DNA from: Pedococcus badiiscoriae
Lineage (GTDB): Bacteria; Actinomycetota; Actinomycetes; Actinomycetales; Dermatophilaceae
DNA length: 64,000 nucleotides
Direction: 5' to 3'
Assembly: GCF_013408925.1 (NCBI RefSeq)
Contig: NZ_JACCAB010000001.1
Span: 2,728,001-2,792,000, forward strand
Positions 27,291 through 37,444 of the stretch are shown here, piece by piece. Each line of letters starts with the position of its first letter. Position 1 is the stretch's first letter. Position numbers and translations under genes: made by a program. Under the pieces are notes generated by a model. That model was given only the letters and a program-made list of their open reading frames with translations. It had not been told where the DNA came from and ran no database searches.

Positions 27291-27815
27291 TCAGCTCCCG
27301 GCGCGGACGGCCGCGGCCACCTGGTCGAACCGGCCACGGTCGAGCACGGCGCCCTCGCGACGCACCCCCGAGGGGTCCACGCGCAGGATCCGATCCACCC
27401 GGACCTCGCTGGGACGGCCCTGACGGTCCCAGCCGCCTGACCCGATGTCCTGCCAGTGCCGGCCGTGTCGAGCCTCCTGCTCGTGGTCACGGTCGTGGTC
27501 CTTGCTGGTCAGCATCAGAGCCAGGAGCCACCTGCCGTCGCGGCCGATCACGAGAACCGGCCGGTCCTTGCCCTGGCGGTGGTCCTCCTCGTACGGCACC
27601 CAGGTCCAGACGATCTCGCCCGGGTCGGGCAGGCCATCGGGCCGGGGTGCGTAGTCGATGGCGGGCGTGCCGGTGAAGTCGCCCGGATAGGCCGCGCGCT
27701 GACGTCCCTGGGAGGACGACGGCGGCATGGGGGCCTGACGGCCGCGTGCCGGAGCGCCGACCCGCCGCCAGAGCCGGGAGAGTCGGGAGCGCAGGGAGGC
27801 CGTGTCCGGTGACAT
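27291..27815 (-). CDS. PemK/MazF-like family protein
   Basis: 174-residue protein with an Arg-rich N-terminus (RSRLSRLWRRVGAPARGR) and a core resembling type II toxin PemK/MazF ribonucleases: GEIVWTWVPYEEDHRQGKDRPVLVIGR, then a conserved LALMLTSKDHD strand. The ATG at 27815 lies 7 nt after TAGCGT (27828-27823, minus strand), supporting a leaderless start. No antitoxin gene is adjacent, so whether it acts as a toxin is uncertain; many actinobacteria carry such a stand-alone copy. Confidence 0.75.
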   Translation of the reverse strand: MSPDTASLRSRLSRLWRRVGAPARGRQAPMPPSSSQGRQRAAYPGDFTGTPAIDYAPRPDGLPDPGEIVWTWVPYEEDHRQGKDRPVLVIGRDGRWLLALMLTSKDHDRDHEQEARHGRHWQDIGSGGWDRQGRPSEVRVDRILRVDPSGVRREGAVLDRGRFDQVAAAVRAGS

Positions 27816-28123
27816 GACGGCCACGCTATCCGGCTCAGAAGGGCGGCGGTCCGCCGGCGTCACCGTCGGATCTGGCGGGCTTTGCTCGAGCAGGCCGCAG
27901 CTCGCCGCACCATCGAAGCGTGCCGAAAGGCCGGTGTGTGTCGGTGGTGCGCTTGGTCAGCCACTGGCCGTCATGGCAGTCGCCGCGCTGCCGCGGACCG
28001 GTCCGACCGCGCGCGTGCTGGTGCTCACGGCGGGAGAGCGTGTGTGCCAGTTCCCCCTCCAGGGCCGACCAGGGGAGGCCAGTCCGGTCGGCCGAGGCAT
28101 CCGCGGCGCCGACCTCGGCCCCC

Positions 28124-28195
28124 GTCCTCATCTCGGCTCCTGTCCTGATCTCGCCCGACGTCCTGATCTCGCCCGACGTCCTGATCTCGCCCGAT
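28124..28195. repeat. 18-bp tandem repeat in the broken DUF222-HNH gene
   Basis: Three near-identical copies of GTCCTGATCTCGCCCGAC (28142-28195) with a degenerate fourth copy upstream (28124-28141). On the minus strand they read as repeated GEIRTS units. They lie after the HNH core, in a variable tail. Confidence 0.85.
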
Positions 28196-28637
28196 GCGCC
28201 GAGCGTTCGCTCGGTCCCGACGGCATCGTCGAGCTGGAGGAAGTCGATCGGGTGGGTCGTGCGGGTGCGCCCGGTCGGATCGGTCCACGTGACGATGGCG
28301 TCGGGACCGATGCGGACCCGCCACCGGACCGTCTGCTTGATGCGGTGGTGGCGACGACACAAGCACATGAGGTTGGGCGCCTCCGTCGCTCCCGACGGCC
28401 ACGGCCTGGCATGGTCGAGGTCGCAGAAGAGAGCGCTCACGATGCACCCAGGAAACCTGCACCGCCCGTCCCTGGCTTTGACAGCTCGACCAGGGCGGGT
28501 GGCGGTCGATAGGCGTGGGAGACAGTGGCGCGCCCCCGCCGGGTCGCGACAGGATCCTCGATGGCGACCAGGGCCCCGCTCTCTGCGTGGCAGGCCACCA
28601 CCTCACGACGTGCTCCGGGTCGCGATGGTTCGCCGCC

Positions 28638-28697
28638 GGTCACCTCGCGCGCGGGCACCCGGCGCGCGGTCACCTCGCGCGCGGTCACCTGGCTGAG
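28638..28697. repeat. 15-bp tandem repeat in the broken DUF222-HNH gene
   Basis: Four copies of a unit like GGTCACCTCGCGCGC, at 28638, 28653 (diverged), 28668 and 28683 (partial). On the minus strand they encode VTARE-like repeats in the linker between the DUF222 and HNH parts. Confidence 0.8.
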
Positions 28698-29655
28698 CGA
28701 TTCCACCCAGGCCCTCCGCACCTGGGTCGGACCCGACATCCCGAAGCCCGTCACGGTGACCACATCGTCAGCTTCGCGATCGCCGTTGACTCGGCCGCCG
28801 GGCACCGATGTGCCAAACCTCCTCGGCCCCTGCGTCACTGACGCGGACCGTCCTGAACGGTCGAGCTCGGCGGCCGGCACCGCCAGCTGGACGACGAAGC
28901 TGCCGGTGGCCCGCGAGTGGATCAGGTCCATCAGGGCGTCGGCACGGGCCTCGTCGACCCCGGCGGCACGACCCTCGCGCACGTACTCTCGCGCCAGCCT
29001 GTCGATGACGGCTCACCCGCTGCGGGCCTGCTCGACCGGAAAGCTCCCCATCCAGGTGTCGACCCCGGGTTCGCCGCCGGGCCACCTGCGCAGGCTCCGC
29101 GCCGCGCGAGCTCGTGCCGCCTTGGCCCTCACCAGGTCTGCATCGACCGCACCGAGGGCGCGTCGAACCCGCCGGCGGAGCAGGCCAGCCGGCTCGAACC
29201 CCAGTGAGCCCTCGATCCTCGCCACGACGGCACGGCAGACCTCAGGGGGAGCATCGCGCAGCTCCTCGCACACGATCCCGGCCCGGTAGCCGTCCAGCCG
29301 CCCGGCGGCCATGGCGTCGAGGACTCCCGGCACCCGCGTGACCACGTCCACCGCGATCGTCATCCGGCTGCTGGCCGCGGCATCGCTGAGGCCGAGGCGG
29401 TCGCTGACCAGCGCCGGAGCGTCGAGTCGTTGGTGGCCCAGCCCGCGGTGCTGCTCGACGACGGTGCCGTCCTCGAGCTCGACGTCCTCCACTGCGGCCA
29501 AGTGGGCCATCGCGAGGAGCTGCACCGCCGTCGCCGAGTTCGCCACCGACTGGCACCGCTCCACCAGCTCGGTCAGCTCGGCGACCGACCGCTCGTGCCC
29601 GTCCTCACGCAGCCGAGCCAGCTCCTGCAGGAGCGGTCCCGCGGACTCGGCGCGA

Positions 29656-29676
29656 TCGAACATGTGTTCGATTCTA
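29656..29676 (-). promoter_or_regulatory. Perfect LexA box overlapping the promoter and start of the DUF222-HNH gene
   Basis: TCGAACATGTGTTCGA (29656-29671) is a perfect 16-bp SOS palindrome. The ATG of the broken gene (29663) lies inside it. TAGAAT (29676-29671, minus strand) is a good -10 hexamer 7 nt before the ATG. LexA would cover the transcription start. Confidence 0.85.
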
Positions 29677-29703
29677 GCGGAACCCTCCGAGAGTCGACCG
29701 GCG

Positions 29704-30612
29704 TCACGGGAGGTGCTTCGGCCTCCAGAGCAGCCGGCCGGGGCGGCGACGGTCGCGCAGTGCGTGGGAGCGCCAGACCAGCACCGGGTGCGACGCGAGG
29801 GCGTTGACCAGCCAGACGAAGAAGCCGGTCTCGGTGGTCGCGCGGTCGGCAAGGGCGTTCACGTCCACGGTCCGGTTGAGGTACTTGCCGGCCGCGAGGG
29901 TGGCCATCGCACCGGCACTGCCGTGCGGGACCATCGCGTACCCGAAGTTGTCCGCGGTGTACTCCTGGCTGCGGCTCAGCGTCGACCCGACGAAGGGGAT
30001 CCACTGGGCGCCGCTGATGGCCAGGATCCGCCAGTAGCTCGTGTGGCCGGCCGCGATGTGGCCCACCTCGTGCCCGATGATGAACCTGAGGGCGTCGGGG
30101 TTGCGTGCCTCGCCACCGATCTCGAACAGGTCGCTGTAGACGAAGATGAACCGCCGGAACCCGTGCCCCGACGCGGCCGCGTTGATCATGCCGTTGCCCA
30201 GCACCACGTAGGCGTCGGGCACCCTCCTCAGGCCGTGGTGCGCGCAGGCGTCCACCAGCATCTGGTACGCCTCCGGGTACTGCGTCGGCGAGATCTTCAC
30301 GCCGGACAGGCGCAGCCCTGCGTAGAGCTGGCCGCGCAGGAAGTAGATGATCACCGGCGCGGCCAAGAAGATCACGGCATACGGGTCGGGCTGGCGCCGG
30401 TCGATGATCGCGGAGGCCACCTCGTACCAGGAGATCGCCCACACGAGCAGCGACCCGAGGATCACCACGACCAGGCAGAGGTTCTCGAGGGGGTGGCGCA
30501 GGTGTGAGCGCACGTGCTCTCGGTACCCGGGAGGAGGTGGGGGCAGCAGCGCGAGTGCTCCGGCGGGCTGCGGTGCCCCGTGCTGGTGGGCGTGCTGGGT
30601 CGATTCGGCCAT
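29704..30612 (-). CDS. M48 family membrane metallopeptidase
   Basis: 302-residue zinc protease related to HtpX/Ste24. Two hydrophobic segments (LVVVILGSLLVWAISWYEV, AVIFLAAPVIIYFL) precede a cytoplasmic-type catalytic domain with HEVGH at 181-185 and the third zinc ligand in SRSQEYTADNFG. The N-terminus is His/Pro-rich (HAHQHG, then LLPPPPPG). GAGGGGA precedes the ATG at 30612. Family members degrade misfolded membrane proteins. It is divergent from the MFS gene. Confidence 0.88.
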   Translation of the reverse strand: MAESTQHAHQHGAPQPAGALALLPPPPPGYREHVRSHLRHPLENLCLVVVILGSLLVWAISWYEVASAIIDRRQPDPYAVIFLAAPVIIYFLRGQLYAGLRLSGVKISPTQYPEAYQMLVDACAHHGLRRVPDAYVVLGNGMINAAASGHGFRRFIFVYSDLFEIGGEARNPDALRFIIGHEVGHIAAGHTSYWRILAISGAQWIPFVGSTLSRSQEYTADNFGYAMVPHGSAGAMATLAAGKYLNRTVDVNALADRATTETGFFVWLVNALASHPVLVWRSHALRDRRRPGRLLWRPKHLP

Positions 30613-30738
30613 GGTCCCCTCGATGCTGTGGCTGTCGCGTCCGATGCTACGTCTCGACGGCTGGGCGAGCCGCGCCAAACCCGCCGTGCGCGAGCACCAT
30701 GGAGGAATGACCGCCCGACCCGCTGTCGTTGCACTCCC

Positions 30739-31968
30739 GTGAGCGACGCCACCCTCTCCAGCCCGACCACCGACCTCGACGACGGGCCGGTGGTCCGCCC
30801 CGCCCACGTCAACCTCGCCCTGCTCGCGCTGGCGGTCGGGGGGTTCGCCATCGGCACCACGGAGTTCGTGACCATGGGGCTGCTGCCCGAGGTGGCGGCC
30901 GGGGTGGGCGTCGACATCCCGACGGCCGGTCACGTCGTGTCCGCCTACGCCGCGGGGGTGGTCGTCGGCGCCCCGGTCCTGGCGACGCTCGGCACGAAGA
31001 TCCCGCGCAAGCAGCTGCTGCTCTGGCTGATGGGGGCCTTCGCGGTGGCGAACGTGCTCTCCTCCTTCGCGACCAGCTACGGCCTGCTCATGGGAGCGCG
31101 GTTCCTGTCAGGGCTGCCGCACGGGGCGTACTTCGGGGTCGGGTCGCTGGTCGCAGCCTCGATGGTGCCGGCACACCGTCGCACGTGGGCGGTGTCGATG
31201 ATGATCACGGGCCTCACCGTGGCCAACATCGTGGGCGTCCCCGTGACGACCCGCATCGGCCAGGCCTACGGCTGGCAGTGGCCGTATGCCGTGGTGGGCG
31301 TGATCGCCCTGCTCACCGTCCTCGCGGTGTGGCGCTGGGTGCCGTTCTGCCCCGCGGACGGCGGAGTGAGCATGCGATCGGAGCTCTCCGCCCTCAAGCG
31401 CCCCCAGGTCTGGCTGGCGCTGGGGATCGGCACGGTGGGGTTCGGCGGCATGTTCTCCACGTTCTCCTACATCTCCCCGACGATGACCGAGCTCGGCGGG
31501 TTCGGCAGCGCGACGATCCCGCTGATCCTCGCCCTCTACGGCGTGGGGATGACGGTCGGCGCGCTGCTCTCCGGCCCGGTGTCACGCCTCGGCCTCCTGC
31601 GGGGGATCACCATCCTGCTGGCGGCGATCGCCGTGATGCTCTTCCTCTTCGGCCCCGCCGTGCAGAGCGCGAAGTGGTCCGGGCTGACGGCCGTCTTCAT
31701 GCTCGGGCTGCTCCCGAGCGTGCTGGTCCCGATGCTGCAGACCCGGCTGATGGATGTCGCCCACGAGGGCCAGGCGCTCGCGGCCGCCCTCAACCACTCC
31801 ACCCTCAACATCGCCAACGCCCTCGGCGCCTGGCTCGGGTCGATCGTCCTGTCCGCGGGGCTGGGCTACGAGTGGCCGTCCCGCGTGGGCGGGATGCTGG
31901 CCGTGGCGGGGATCGGCATCGCCGTGTGGTCCGCCCTGCTGCAGCGCTCGTCACAGCGGCGGGCCTGA
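30739..31968 (+). CDS. MFS transporter, DHA1 family
   Basis: 409-residue major facilitator with about 12 hydrophobic segments. It begins [28 protein letters not shown], the signature of the AraJ/NepI/CmlA-like drug:H+ antiporter group. The loop 2-3 pattern [13 protein letters not shown] and [17 protein letters not shown] are also typical. The GTG at 30739 was chosen because the transmembrane region begins about 25 residues later. Likely exports small molecules such as sugars, nucleosides or drugs; the substrate is not deducible. Confidence 0.85.
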   Translation: MSDATLSSPTTDLDDGPVVRPAHVNLALLALAVGGFAIGTTEFVTMGLLPEVAAGVGVDIPTAGHVVSAYAAGVVVGAPVLATLGTKIPRKQLLLWLMGAFAVANVLSSFATSYGLLMGARFLSGLPHGAYFGVGSLVAASMVPAHRRTWAVSMMITGLTVANIVGVPVTTRIGQAYGWQWPYAVVGVIALLTVLAVWRWVPFCPADGGVSMRSELSALKRPQVWLALGIGTVGFGGMFSTFSYISPTMTELGGFGSATIPLILALYGVGMTVGALLSGPVSRLGLLRGITILLAAIAVMLFLFGPAVQSAKWSGLTAVFMLGLLPSVLVPMLQTRLMDVAHEGQALAAALNHSTLNIANALGAWLGSIVLSAGLGYEWPSRVGGMLAVAGIGIAVWSALLQRSSQRRA

Positions 31969-32029
31969 CTGCCGGGAGTCCGCACCTGGCTACCGGGAGC
32001 CCGCACCTGGCTGCCGGGAGTCGCGGTGG
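31969..32029. repeat. 21-bp tandem repeat after the MFS gene
   Basis: Two full copies of CTGCCGGGAGTCCGCACCTGG-like units (31969-31989 and 31990-32010, two differences) and a partial third (32011-32029). They begin directly after the MFS stop and lie in the untranslated gap before lepA. The unit cannot form a long hairpin on its own, so a terminator role is not obvious. Confidence 0.75.
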
Positions 32030-32108
32030 CCCGTCACCGGCATACCTCGTCCCGTGGGAGGATGGGCCGTTCCGTTCTCCCCGACGTCCCGTGAGGTTTG
32101 AAGCACCC

Positions 32109-33953
<1,845 letters not shown>

Positions 33954-33980
33954 TGGTTACCGGCGGGTAATGTTGGGCCC

Positions 33981-34451
33981 ATGGTCGACACCTACGCGCT
34001 GTACCGACGCCTCGCGGCATACCCGCAGGGCCGACGGATCTTCTCGCTCGTCTTCGAACAGGCGGCCCCGTACTTCCGCACTGCACGTCCGCGGTTCGTG
34101 GAGCTCGGACCCAACCGTGCCGAGCTGACGATCGCAAAGCGCCACCGGGTGCAGAACCACATCGGCACCGTCCACGTGATCGCGATCTGCAACGGTCTCG
34201 AGGCGGCCATGGGGGCCCTGGCCGAGGCGACGATCCCGCCGTCGCGTCGCTGGATCCCCAAGGGCATGCAGGTGGAGTACACCGCGAAGGCGACGACCGA
34301 CATCCGGTGCGTCGCGGAGACCGATCCCGCCGACTGGGCGCGTGAGGGCGACGTCGAGATCCCGGTGCGGGTCAAGGGAGTCCGCGCGGACGGCACCACC
34401 GTCGTGGAGGGCATCATCCGGCTCTGGGTGACCGACAAGCCGACCCGCTGA
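33981..34451 (+). CDS. DUF4442 hotdog-fold protein, thioesterase-like
   Basis: 156-residue single-domain protein of the DUF4442 family, which shares the hotdog fold of acyl-CoA thioesterases. The core is MVDTYALYRRLAAYPQGR at the N-terminus, then RVQNHIGTVHVIAICNGLEAAMG, which corresponds to the conserved helix-strand of the family. TAATGT (33968-33973) lies 7 nt before the ATG, suggesting a leaderless transcript. A thioesterase role is an inference from fold only. Confidence 0.78.
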   Translation: MVDTYALYRRLAAYPQGRRIFSLVFEQAAPYFRTARPRFVELGPNRAELTIAKRHRVQNHIGTVHVIAICNGLEAAMGALAEATIPPSRRWIPKGMQVEYTAKATTDIRCVAETDPADWAREGDVEIPVRVKGVRADGTTVVEGIIRLWVTDKPTR

Positions 34452-34507
34452 GAGCGGTCGTGGCCCGACGAGGGGTCCACCGACAAGGGGTAGGCCGCGT
34501 GGCCGGG

Positions 34508-35305
34508 TCAGGCGCGCAGGCTCGCTCGCAGGGCCTCGACCTCGTCCTCGGTCCAGCCCTGCGCGCGCAACCAGCCACTCGCGCCGCCGTAGCGTTCGGC
34601 CAGCACGGTGAGGATCCGCTCCATGGTCTGCGGCTTGGGGCGGTGGTGGTCCAGCGACTGCCCTGCCAGCGCTTCGCCATAGGCAGGGCGGGCCATGAGC
34701 CGGGCCACGACGCGCTCGATCCGCTCACCGGTGGCCACGTAGTCGGCGACGACGTCCTCGTCGCTGACCCCGGCCACGGACAGCGCCAGGCCCACGACGG
34801 TGCCCGTGCGGTCCTTGCCTGCGGCGCAGTGCACGATCGTCGCGCCACGGCTGCCCGAGACCACCCGCAGCGCAGCGCTGATCGAGTCGGGCCGGTGGGC
34901 GAGGTAGCCGAGGTAGTGGCTGGCCCAGTAGTCGTCGTCCAGGCGCGGTTCTGCGTCGACCGCCGCCTGGTCGGCCTTGGACCACGGCAGCACCAGGGCC
35001 TCCGCGGCGGTGACCTCCCGGATGTCGTCGCGGAAGAGCGAGTGGTGGTGGTGGTGGGTCAGGTTCCGCGCCCGCAGCGGCCCGGGGCCTTCGAGGTGGA
35101 GCTCCACGGTGCTGCGCAGGTCGACGACGTCGGTGACGCCCAGGCGACCGGTCAGGGCGTCGACGTCGGCCTCGCTGAGGTCCTGGAGGTTGTCCGAGCG
35201 CAACAGCCGCCCGGTGGCGACCTCGCCGCCGTCGGTGGTCGGCAGCCCCCCGAGGTCACGCATGTTGACGACGCCGTCGAGCTCGATCCAGAGGGGAGTG
35301 GCCAC
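34508..35305 (-). CDS. Tyrosine/serine protein phosphatase, PtpB-like
   Basis: 265-residue phosphatase of the DUF/Y_phosphatase3 group. The active-site loop is HCAAGKDRTG with nucleophile C160 and R166. The N-terminus carries NMRDLGGLPTTDGG, typical of the family, and a natural run of five histidines (about residue 85) lies in a loop. The GTG at 35305 sits 6 nt after TAGGGT (35317-35312, minus strand). Family members dephosphorylate phosphotyrosine and in some cases phosphoinositides; the target here is unknown. Confidence 0.88.
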   Translation of the reverse strand: MATPLWIELDGVVNMRDLGGLPTTDGGEVATGRLLRSDNLQDLSEADVDALTGRLGVTDVVDLRSTVELHLEGPGPLRARNLTHHHHHSLFRDDIREVTAAEALVLPWSKADQAAVDAEPRLDDDYWASHYLGYLAHRPDSISAALRVVSGSRGATIVHCAAGKDRTGTVVGLALSVAGVSDEDVVADYVATGERIERVVARLMARPAYGEALAGQSLDHHRPKPQTMERILTVLAERYGGASGWLRAQGWTEDEVEALRASLRA

Positions 35306-35640
35306 GCCTCGACCCTACGTGGGGACCCGGGCACAAAAGGTGAGGGCCTCGACTGCGTCCATGTTTCCGAGGCCCAGACGTTCAGGTTCGCGGCTGCCCG
35401 CAACAAAGGTGAGGGCCTCGGAAAGTATGAGTTTCCGAGGCCCTCGACGGTCAGGACCGAGGTCCTGACCGACGCTCTCGCCGAAGCGATTGCGTGGGCT
35501 ATTTCTAATCCAGGGTCAGGTCGCCCACAAGTGGTTCGGCAGAATTTCCCGGGACTTTCAGGGCCAGTTTCGGTCCGTGACGGCGTGTCCTCACGACACG
35601 CCGTGTCCGGGCCCGTCGGCCGGGCTGCGAGGATGGACGC
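35306..35640. repeat. Hairpin-rich intergenic region with a 69-bp direct repeat
   Basis: This 335-bp gap between the divergent phosphatase and hemW genes holds no convincing gene. Two copies of a unit beginning ACAAAGGTGAGGGCCTCG start at about 35333 and 35403. The second forms a perfect 14-bp hairpin, GAGGGCCTCGGAAA (35411-35424) with TTTCCGAGGCCCTC (35432-35445). It is followed by GGTCAGGACC/GGTCCTGACC (35449-35470). A third hairpin, ACGGCGTGTC with GACACGCCGT (35580-35604), lies just upstream of hemW. Part of the stretch (about 35485-35570) is richer in A+T than its surroundings. It could encode a structured RNA. Confidence 0.7.
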
Positions 35641-36867
35641 ATGCCCAGCGCCCTGCCCGACGGTGACCCGGCACCGGCGGACGGTCAACTGCCGCAGGCG
35701 TCCCTTCAGGCTCTGCCTCGCCGCCCGTTCGGCATCTACCTGCACGTGCCGTTCTGCTCGGTGCGCTGCGGCTACTGCGACTTCAACACCTACACGCTGA
35801 CTGAGCTCGGCGTCGACGGGGCCAGCGTCGACACCTTCGCGGATGCCGCGCTGCGCGAGCTGGCCTTCGCCGTCGACGTGCTCGGCGACGTGCCGACCGT
35901 CGACACGGTGTTCGTCGGCGGGGGCACACCCACGATGCTCGCCGCCGAGGACCTGGCCCGGATGCTCGACGGCATCCGGGCCAGGTTCGGGCTCTCGGCG
36001 GACGCCGAGGTGACGACCGAGGCCAACCCCGACTCGGTGACCCCGGCGGGGCTCGACCTGCTGGCCGCAGCCGGGTTCACGAGGGTGTCCCTGGGCATGC
36101 AGTCGGCCGTCCCGCACGTCCTGAGGACGCTCGAGCGCACCCACGACCCGGCCAACGTGGAGCGCGCGGTTGCCGCCGCGCGTGCGGCAGGGCTGCAGGT
36201 CAGCCTCGACCTGATCTACGGCACGCCCGGCGAGTCGCTCGACGACTGGCGGACCAGCCTGGCCGCGGCGACCGCCCTCGAGCCGGACCACGTCTCGGCC
36301 TACGCCCTCGTCGTCGAGGAGGGCACCAAGCTGGCTGCCCAGGTCCGGCGCGGACAGGTGCCGGCTCCCGAGGATGACGACGAGGCCGCCAAGTACGAGA
36401 TCGCCGACGAGCACCTCGCCGCGGCCGGCTACTCCTGGTACGAGGTGAGCAACTGGGCCCGGCGGGCCGATGCCCGGTGCCGCCACAACGAGGGCTACTG
36501 GGCGGACGGCAACTGGTGGGGGATCGGGCCGGGAGCGCACAGCCACGTCGGCGGCGTGCGGTGGTGGAACGTCAAGCACCCCAACGCGTATGCCGCCCGC
36601 GTCGCCGAGGGGCTCAGCCCCGCCCACGGCCGGGAGACGCTGACCGACGAGCAGCGGTACGACGAGCGCGTGCTGCTCGGCGTGCGCCTCGTGGACGGTC
36701 TGCCGGTCGAGGAGCTGCGGGACGAGGGCCGCCTGGCCGTCGCCGGTCTCCTCGCTGACGGCCTCGTGGAGGCGCAGGCGGCCCTGCGCCGTCAGCGCGT
36801 CGTGCTGACCAGGCAGGGCCGCCTGCTCGCGGACACCGTGGTGCGACGGCTCCTCGGCCTCCGCTGA
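35641..36867 (+). CDS. hemW: Heme chaperone HemW (radical SAM)
   Basis: 408-residue radical SAM protein of the HemN family that lacks coproporphyrinogen dehydrogenase activity and delivers heme. The cluster motif is C39-SVR-C43-GY-C46 followed by DF rather than a fourth cysteine, which marks HemW rather than HemN. FVGGGTPTML and MQSAVPHVLRTLER are further family signatures. The gene starts 335 bp from its divergent neighbour, and the upstream gap is rich in hairpins. Confidence 0.93.
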   Translation: MPSALPDGDPAPADGQLPQASLQALPRRPFGIYLHVPFCSVRCGYCDFNTYTLTELGVDGASVDTFADAALRELAFAVDVLGDVPTVDTVFVGGGTPTMLAAEDLARMLDGIRARFGLSADAEVTTEANPDSVTPAGLDLLAAAGFTRVSLGMQSAVPHVLRTLERTHDPANVERAVAAARAAGLQVSLDLIYGTPGESLDDWRTSLAAATALEPDHVSAYALVVEEGTKLAAQVRRGQVPAPEDDDEAAKYEIADEHLAAAGYSWYEVSNWARRADARCRHNEGYWADGNWWGIGPGAHSHVGGVRWWNVKHPNAYAARVAEGLSPAHGRETLTDEQRYDERVLLGVRLVDGLPVEELRDEGRLAVAGLLADGLVEAQAALRRQRVVLTRQGRLLADTVVRRLLGLR

Positions 36868-36877
36868 CCCGACGGCG

Positions 36878-37309
36878 TTACTTCACGAGCTCCGGCGTCA
36901 TCGGGTAGCGGTACCACTCGCCGTTGTTGGCCTTGACGGCCGCGATGATCGACAGGACGACCCACGCGATCCCCGTGGCGATGAGGAACGGGATCCCGAT
37001 CAGCACGAGCGACAGCAGCCCGAAGACCCAGAAGGCGATCGTGACGATGATCTGGAAGTTCAGGGCCTGGGCGGCGTGGAACCGCACGAAGGGCCCCCTG
37101 TCCTTGAACACGAGGAAGACGATGAGGGGGCCGAGGAACGGCAGGCCCACGATGGCGGCCACGAACGGTGCGATGTGCACCAGCGTCGCCCAGGTCTTCT
37201 CGTCCTGCGGGGACATCGGATGCGGAACCGCGCCGTAGGCCTGCTGCGGCGGGACGTTCGGCTGCTCAGGCTGCGTTGGTTGCTCGGGCTGCGTCGGTTG
37301 GTCGGTCAT
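36878..37309 (-). CDS. DUF4870 membrane protein
   Basis: 143-residue protein with a Pro/Gln-rich N-terminus containing TQPEQPTQPEQ repeats, then DEKTWATLVHIAPF and three hydrophobic segments (residues about 43-65, 80-100, 103-122). The motif RGPFVRFHAAQALNFQ is diagnostic of the DUF4870 family, which is related to Tic20-like channels. GGAGAAA precedes the ATG at 37309. It converges on hemW with a 10-bp gap. Function unknown. Confidence 0.85.
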   Translation of the reverse strand: MTDQPTQPEQPTQPEQPNVPPQQAYGAVPHPMSPQDEKTWATLVHIAPFVAAIVGLPFLGPLIVFLVFKDRGPFVRFHAAQALNFQIIVTIAFWVFGLLSLVLIGIPFLIATGIAWVVLSIIAAVKANNGEWYRYPMTPELVK

Positions 37310-37444
37310 GGGTTTCTCCGTGGTGGTGGCCTGCAGGGTGTCTGCACCTAGTGAAACGCATGGAGGGGCTGGGTGGTCCCGCCTTCGGGGTGGAATCGGG
37401 GGTGTGGTCAGGGGAGCGTCAGGGCCGACCCTGACCCGGACGCC

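Larger units (their letters stand above)
27835..29663 (-). pseudogene. DUF222-HNH endonuclease (13E12-type), broken by a stop and a frameshift
   Basis: Remnant of an actinobacterial DUF222-HNH protein. The N-terminal DUF222 part runs from the ATG at 29663 (MFDRAESAGPLLQELARLRE) to an in-frame TGA at 29013-29015. Homologous sequence then continues in the same frame (AVIDRLAREYVREGRAAGVD). Near 28482 a one-base loss shifts the frame, so the zinc/HNH core CRFPGC...CDLDHARPWP...NLMCLCRRHHRIKQ is read in another frame to the stop at 27835. Two short tandem repeats lie inside the middle and C-terminal parts. The promoter and its SOS box are intact. Confidence 0.85.

Noticed and set aside
28124..28195. 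Regularly spaced repeats that might be a CRISPR array
   Set aside because: The copies are adjacent with no spacers, the unit is only 18 bp, and the array keeps a protein reading frame.
27291..29852. A mobile genetic island around the PemK-like and DUF222-HNH genes
   Set aside because: There is no integrase, transposase, attachment-site duplication or clear composition change. DUF222-HNH genes are common in actinobacterial chromosomes.
35361..35468. Small open frame reading MFPRPRRSGSRLPATK
   Set aside because: It spans the two direct-repeat copies, so its Arg/Pro pattern is explained by the repeat. No ribosome site or conserved pattern is visible.
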